The notes below the pieces were generated by a model, which ran no database searches, was not told the origin of the DNA, and saw nothing but the letters and a program-made list of their open reading frames with translations. Positions 60,561 through 64,000 of a stretch of DNA of 64,000 nt are shown here, one piece after another (the first letter of the stretch is position 1; each line of letters begins with the position of its first letter). The stretch lies in NCBI RefSeq assembly GCF_022678645.1, contig NZ_JALBWV010000001.1, positions 186,001-250,000 of the forward strand. The letters are read 5' to 3'. The translations under genes and the position numbers were made by a program. Source of the stretch: Saccharopolyspora soli (lineage in GTDB: Bacteria > Actinomycetota > Actinomycetes > Mycobacteriales > Pseudonocardiaceae).

Positions 60561-61499
60561 TTAGAAGACGATGACCAACCGACCGCGCGTGCCACCGGCT
60601 TCGAGAGTCCGGTGCGCTTCGCCCGCCTGCTCGGGCTCGAACGTCCGGGCCACCCGCAGGGTGATCGCACCGTCCTCGACCTGCTGGCGCAGCCGGTCGA
60701 GCTTCGCGTTCTCGCGGAAGTACTCGCGCACGAACACCGGGTGGTACTTCACATTCCGCTCCGCCTCGCCGTCGAATCCGCGAACCGTCGCCACACCACC
60801 ACCGTCTCGCACGGCGGGAACCACCAACTCGTTCAGCAATGCGGTGTCGACCACGCCGTGCACCCCTTCGGGCTCGACCTCGCGGATCCGGGCGGCCACA
60901 TCGTCGCCCCGGTCGACCACGACGTCCGCACCCAGGCTCCGCACCAGTTCGCGGTCGCGCTCGGCGGCGTCGGCGATCACCTGAAGGCCGTCGGCTTTGG
61001 CGAGTTGGATCGCGTAACCACCGAGTGCACCGGCGGCACCCGTCACGGCGAGCACTTGGCCAGCGTCCAGCGCGAGCATGTCCAACGCCATCCGGGCGGT
61101 CAGCCCGTTCATCGGCAACGTCGACGCGGCCACGTCGTCCACCCCGGCCGGGACGCGAACGACCGATTCCGCTGGCAGGACCAGGCTTTCGGAGTACCCG
61201 CCGTGCGACCCGCGGGGCACCACTATCGCCATCACGTGATCGCCCACCCGCAGATCGGTCTGCGCGCCCGCGCCGATCTCGTCGAGCACCCCGGCCACGT
61301 CCATCCCCGGCACGTACGGCGGCGGATGCTCGGCCAACAACTCGGCCCGAGCCCCGTTGCGGATGAAGGTGTCGGTCGGGTTGACCGTGGCGGCGTGCAC
61401 CCGGATGCGCACCTCGCCGGTACTGGCATGCCGCTCGGGCACATCGACGACGCGAAGGGCCTCCGGCCCACCGAACTCGGTTACTCCAACAGCTCGCAT
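60561..61499 (-). CDS. Zinc-type quinone oxidoreductase / MDR-family reductase
   Basis: A 312-residue medium-chain reductase lacking structural zinc ligands: GroES-like N-domain (VHAATVNPTDTFIRNGARA, YVPGMDVAGVLDEIGAGA), cofactor loop VTGAAGALGGYAIQLAKADG (about 148-167). Family members reduce quinones or enones with NADPH. The start at 61499 gives the typical N-terminus MRAVGVTEFGGPEALRVVDVP; the site upstream is weak. Divergent from the GntR gene at 61718. Confidence 0.88.
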   Translation of the reverse strand: MRAVGVTEFGGPEALRVVDVPERHASTGEVRIRVHAATVNPTDTFIRNGARAELLAEHPPPYVPGMDVAGVLDEIGAGAQTDLRVGDHVMAIVVPRGSHGGYSESLVLPAESVVRVPAGVDDVAASTLPMNGLTARMALDMLALDAGQVLAVTGAAGALGGYAIQLAKADGLQVIADAAERDRELVRSLGADVVVDRGDDVAARIREVEPEGVHGVVDTALLNELVVPAVRDGGGVATVRGFDGEAERNVKYHPVFVREYFRENAKLDRLRQQVEDGAITLRVARTFEPEQAGEAHRTLEAGGTRGRLVIVF

Positions 61500-61647
61500 A
61501 CCGAGCACAATTCCAGACCGCGCCGAGGTATTCCTGGCCCGGCACCGGAACCGACCGAGCAGTGGGCGGATTGCGCGGTTCGGGCGCGGCCGTCGAGATT
61601 GATCAACAATCTCTTTGCGTGTTGTCCGTGGTATGTCCGTTAACTGA

Positions 61648-61696
61648 GCCAAATTTGGCGTATGGGCTGCTGGATATTGGCCTTGATTGTTGAACA
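61648..61696. promoter_or_regulatory. Palindromes in the divergent oxidoreductase/GntR promoter
   Basis: GCCAAATTTGGC (61648-61659) is a perfect 12-base palindrome and TGTTGAACA (61688-61696) a second short one. The AT-rich region between 61600 and 61710 separates the divergent genes, so these are candidate regulator or promoter sites; TTGATT near 61683 could be a -35. Confidence 0.4.
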
Positions 61697-61717
61697 GTCT
61701 GACGTTAACGTGGGGGC

Positions 61718-62446
61718 GTGCCGTCGGATGGAAGTGGATCTGCGGAGGCGTTGAGCGCGACCAGCCGAGTCGTCGATGTGCTCCGCGCGCGCATCCTGGA
61801 GGGGGCGCTCGTGCCGGGCGCGGCGCTGCGGGAGATATCGGTTGCCGCCGAGTTGGACGTCTCGCGCAACACGCTCCGGGAGGCGCTGCGGCTGTTGGCT
61901 TCCGAGGGGTTGGTCACCCAGGAGCCGAACCGAGGGGTGTTCGTCAAGACCTTCACCGCCTCGGAGGTCCGCGACATCTACCGCACCCGGCGAGTCCTGG
62001 AGATGCAGGCGGCCACCGAGAGCGCGGTGGCCGACGAGGAACGGTTCGCCGCGATGGAATCTGCGGTCGTCGCGAAGGAGCGGGCCGAGCAAGCACGCCG
62101 GTGGCGCGAGGCCGGAACGGCGAGCCTGCGCTTCCACCAGGCGTTGATAGCGGTCCTGGGCAGTTGTCGGCTCGACGAGTTCTTCCGGACGCTGCTCGCC
62201 CAGCTGCGATTGGCGTGGGCCGAGTCGTGTGACGAGGAGCAGTTCCAGCGTGGTTGGGCGGCCCGTGATCGGGAGTTGTTCGAGCTGCTGCGGCAAGGGC
62301 GCCGCTCCCAGAGCGTCGGTGTTCTGCTGATCTACCTGGAGGACTCCGAACGGCAGGTGCTCGATGGGCTTCGTCGGGCCCGAAGTGTGCAACAGCGGGG
62401 AAATGTGGGCGGTGCGTTCCTCGCGCACGAGTCAGGGGAGGAATGA
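61718..62446 (+). CDS. GntR-family regulator, FadR/FCD type
   Basis: A 242-residue regulator: winged helix about 15-80 (VVDVLRARILEGALVPGAAL, AAELDVSRNTLREALRLLASEG) and a helical FCD domain (EVRDIYRTRRVLEMQAATES, SLRFHQALIAVLGS). GTG start at 61718; the site upstream is G-rich. It is cotranscribed with the DUF1989 gene, which begins 2 bases after its stop, and divergent from the quinone oxidoreductase gene. Confidence 0.87.
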   Translation: MPSDGSGSAEALSATSRVVDVLRARILEGALVPGAALREISVAAELDVSRNTLREALRLLASEGLVTQEPNRGVFVKTFTASEVRDIYRTRRVLEMQAATESAVADEERFAAMESAVVAKERAEQARRWREAGTASLRFHQALIAVLGSCRLDEFFRTLLAQLRLAWAESCDEEQFQRGWAARDRELFELLRQGRRSQSVGVLLIYLEDSERQVLDGLRRARSVQQRGNVGGAFLAHESGEE

Positions 62447-62447
62447 G

Positions 62448-63302
62448 ATGGGATCACCCGCGGCTTCGTACCAGCCGACAGTTGGCAGCGTCATGGACGT
62501 CGACCGGGACTTCTACGACCGGCTCGCCCAGCACACCGAGAGCCGGACGCTCGTCGAACGCTTCGTGATCCCGATCCGGTCGGGTCGCGCATGGGAAGTG
62601 CCCGCTGGTTGGTTGTGCCGGGTGAGCACCCCGGAAGGACCGCAATGCGGGGACTTCAACGTCTGGAACCGGCACAACCCGCGGGAGCGCCTGTGGGCGT
62701 CGCGCACTCGCCAGTTGCAGAGCGCGCACGTGACCCAGTACGACCGGCTCTGGTCAACGCTGCCGCACTTGCGCCCGCTGTTGACGATCACGGCCGATTC
62801 CCTGGAGTGGTACGGGGTGGACAGCGATGGTGCTCGGGTGCACGACCTGCTCGGCTCGCGGTGCGATCCGTACGTCAACCGGATCCTCACCGGCGAGGAC
62901 TTCGACTTCCACTGCCACTCGAACCTGACTCGCGCTGTGCTGCCGTACGGTTTGACCGAGTTCGACGTGCACGACGTGCTGAACATCTTCACCTGCACCG
63001 GTCTCAACGACCGGGACGAGTACTACATGAAGCCGTCACCGGCGGAGGCGGGCGACTTCTTCGAGTTCTTCGCGGAGCAGGACCTGCTCTGCGCGTTGTC
63101 CACCTGCCCGGCCGGTGATCTCTCGATTCCGTTCTGGGGCCCCGATGCTCGCGATCCCATCGAGGTGTGCCGACCGCTCGCCGTGGAGGTCTACCGCCCT
63201 GCGGACGAGCTGACGGACGGCTGGAGCACGCCACCCATCGCCGCCTACCGAGGTCTGCACGGCATGGCACTGCCGGAGCGGCCCACGGGCCAGCCCGGCT
63301 AG
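62448..63302 (+). CDS. DUF1989 (urea carboxylase-associated) family protein
   Basis: A 284-residue DUF1989 protein: GPQCGDFNVWN (about 61-71), AHVTQYDRLWSTLPHLRPLLTI (about 90-111), FHCHSNLTRAVLPYG and NIFTCTGLNDRDEYYMKPS, the conserved Cys and His residues of the family. Such proteins accompany urea carboxylase/allophanate hydrolase in other bacteria and are implicated in amine or guanidine nitrogen metabolism; none of those genes is nearby here. GGAGG lies 7 bases upstream. Paired with the GntR regulator. Confidence 0.85.
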   Translation: MGSPAASYQPTVGSVMDVDRDFYDRLAQHTESRTLVERFVIPIRSGRAWEVPAGWLCRVSTPEGPQCGDFNVWNRHNPRERLWASRTRQLQSAHVTQYDRLWSTLPHLRPLLTITADSLEWYGVDSDGARVHDLLGSRCDPYVNRILTGEDFDFHCHSNLTRAVLPYGLTEFDVHDVLNIFTCTGLNDRDEYYMKPSPAEAGDFFEFFAEQDLLCALSTCPAGDLSIPFWGPDARDPIEVCRPLAVEVYRPADELTDGWSTPPIAAYRGLHGMALPERPTGQPG

Positions 63303-63513
63303 CGGCGTCTTGCCCGGCGAACATCCACATAGGACTGGCTGGCCGGTGGATTTCGGTCATAGCTGGCGATTCGGGCGGTCGTTCGGTGCGCGGGCACGCC
63401 GTCGTCGTCGGGTCGATCGCATCTGTTGGACTTCGAGGTCGGGGTTTGGGCAGAGTGGGCATGTTCGCGATCTGATCGCGGACGCCTTCGTCGGTCGACA
63501 CGAGAGGACTTCG

Positions 63514-64000
63514 ATGGACTACGTCGCCGCACCCGACCGCTACCGCACAGCGATGCGGTACCGCCGCACCGGCCGGTCGGGACTCGACCTCCCCGTGCTG
63601 TCCCTCGGGTACTGGCACAACTTCGGCGACGACCGTCCCTTCGAGGTTCAGCGGGCCATCGCACGCCGCGCCTTCGACCTCGGGATCACGCACCACGACC
63701 TCGCGAACAACTACGGGCCGCCCTACGGCGCCGCTGAGATCAACTTCGGCCGCCTGATGCGGGAGGACTTCGCGCCGTACCGCGACGAGCTGGTGATCTC
63801 CACGAAGGCCGGGTGGGACATGTGGCCCGGCCCCTACGGGCAGGGTGGTGGTTCGCGCAAGTACGTGCTCGCCTCCCTCGACCAGTCGCTGCGGCGGATG
63901 GGGCTGGACTACGTCGACATCTTCTACTCGCACCGGCTCGACGAGAGCACGCCGCTGGAGGAGACGATGGGTGCGCTCGACACCGCGGTGCGCCAAGGCA
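63514..64000 (+). CDS. Aldo/keto reductase (partial, cut by window end)
   Basis: The first 162 residues of an aldo/keto reductase: RYRRTGRSGLDLPVLSLG, ARRAFDLGITHHDLANNYGPPYGAAE (the Asp and Tyr of the active site), the lysine in VISTKAGW and YVDIFYSHRLDE. It resembles the MgrA/YghZ-like branch that reduces glyceraldehyde 3-phosphate and related aldehydes (GGGSRKYVLASLDQSLRRMGLDYVDI). GAGAGGA precedes the ATG at 63514. The gene runs off the right end of the window. Confidence 0.88.
   Translation, partial: MDYVAAPDRYRTAMRYRRTGRSGLDLPVLSLGYWHNFGDDRPFEVQRAIARRAFDLGITHHDLANNYGPPYGAAEINFGRLMREDFAPYRDELVISTKAGWDMWPGPYGQGGGSRKYVLASLDQSLRRMGLDYVDIFYSHRLDESTPLEETMGALDTAVRQG

Noticed and set aside
1-64000. 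tRNA, rRNA or CRISPR array
   Set aside because: I looked for T-loop GTTCGA-type sequences, conserved rRNA segments and regularly spaced repeats and saw none; a covariance search was not possible.

Overview
The window is high-GC DNA (roughly 70 percent by eye, strong G/C bias at third codon positions) from an actinomycete. Gene content resembles members of the Pseudonocardiaceae such as Saccharopolyspora or Amycolatopsis, but this is inference from family content, not a placement. I saw no rRNA, tRNA, CRISPR array, integrase or intact insertion sequence. Almost everything is accessory catabolism: short operons, each with an importer, a few enzymes and a local regulator, with many ATGA or TGATG stop/start overlaps that imply translational coupling.

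Layout. 66-1090: broken aconitase. 1198-3579: EamA exporter and acyl-CoA-dehydrogenase-like flavoprotein (minus strand). 4046-14395: plus-strand operon with an NMT1/SsuA-type ABC importer (lipoprotein, ATPase, two permeases), HyuA/HyuB ATP-dependent amidohydrolase, an MmgE/PrpD protein, a PaaX-type regulator and an amidohydrolase. 14445-16030: membrane protein and GlxA-type regulator. 16128-24646: a minus-strand Nit1C-type (nitrogen-starvation / MSMEG_0565-0572-like) cluster of glycosyltransferase, two tandem nitrilase homologues, GNAT/AIR-synthase fusion, radical SAM protein, sll0783-like protein, an extra amidohydrolase, a flavoprotein oxidoreductase and a small MSMEG_0570-like protein. The second nitrilase has lost its catalytic Cys and Glu. 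24862-26510: MaoC hydratase and MFS transporter.

26773-34953: a sugar-acid-like locus: CUT1 ABC importer without its own ATPase, degenerate SDR, enolase-superfamily dehydratase and RraA-type aldolase on the minus strand, facing a GntR regulator and a Gfo/Idh/MocA oxidoreductase on the plus strand. 35046-40601: gentisate-type aromatic operon (IclR regulator, flavin hydroxylase, gentisate-dioxygenase-like cupin, FAH hydrolase, aromatic acid symporter). 40696-46321: SAM methyltransferase, LysR regulator, then a Rieske protein, two amidohydrolases and a fluoroacetate-dehalogenase-like hydrolase. 46336-49022: patatin and a gene-poor kilobase with two small antisense-overlapping reading frames. 49139-54296: organosulfur operon (flavin monooxygenase, rhodanese, ABC importer) preceded by a cysteine-type leader peptide and hairpin. 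54378-60292: GntR regulator, two SDRs, iron alcohol dehydrogenase and acyl-CoA synthetase. 60561-64000: quinone oxidoreductase, GntR regulator, DUF1989 protein and the start of an aldo/keto reductase.

The most unusual structure is outside the genes. Two families of intergenic repeats each occur twice, about 32-42 kb apart. One (18051-18182 and 58482-58613) is about 89 percent identical and ends 7-20 bases before a start codon. The other (28685-28852 and 60382-60545) keeps the same nested stems with compensatory base changes, the signature of a conserved RNA or cruciform fold. Several perfect or near-perfect long palindromes (54321-54342, 56064-56116) are strong candidate operators.
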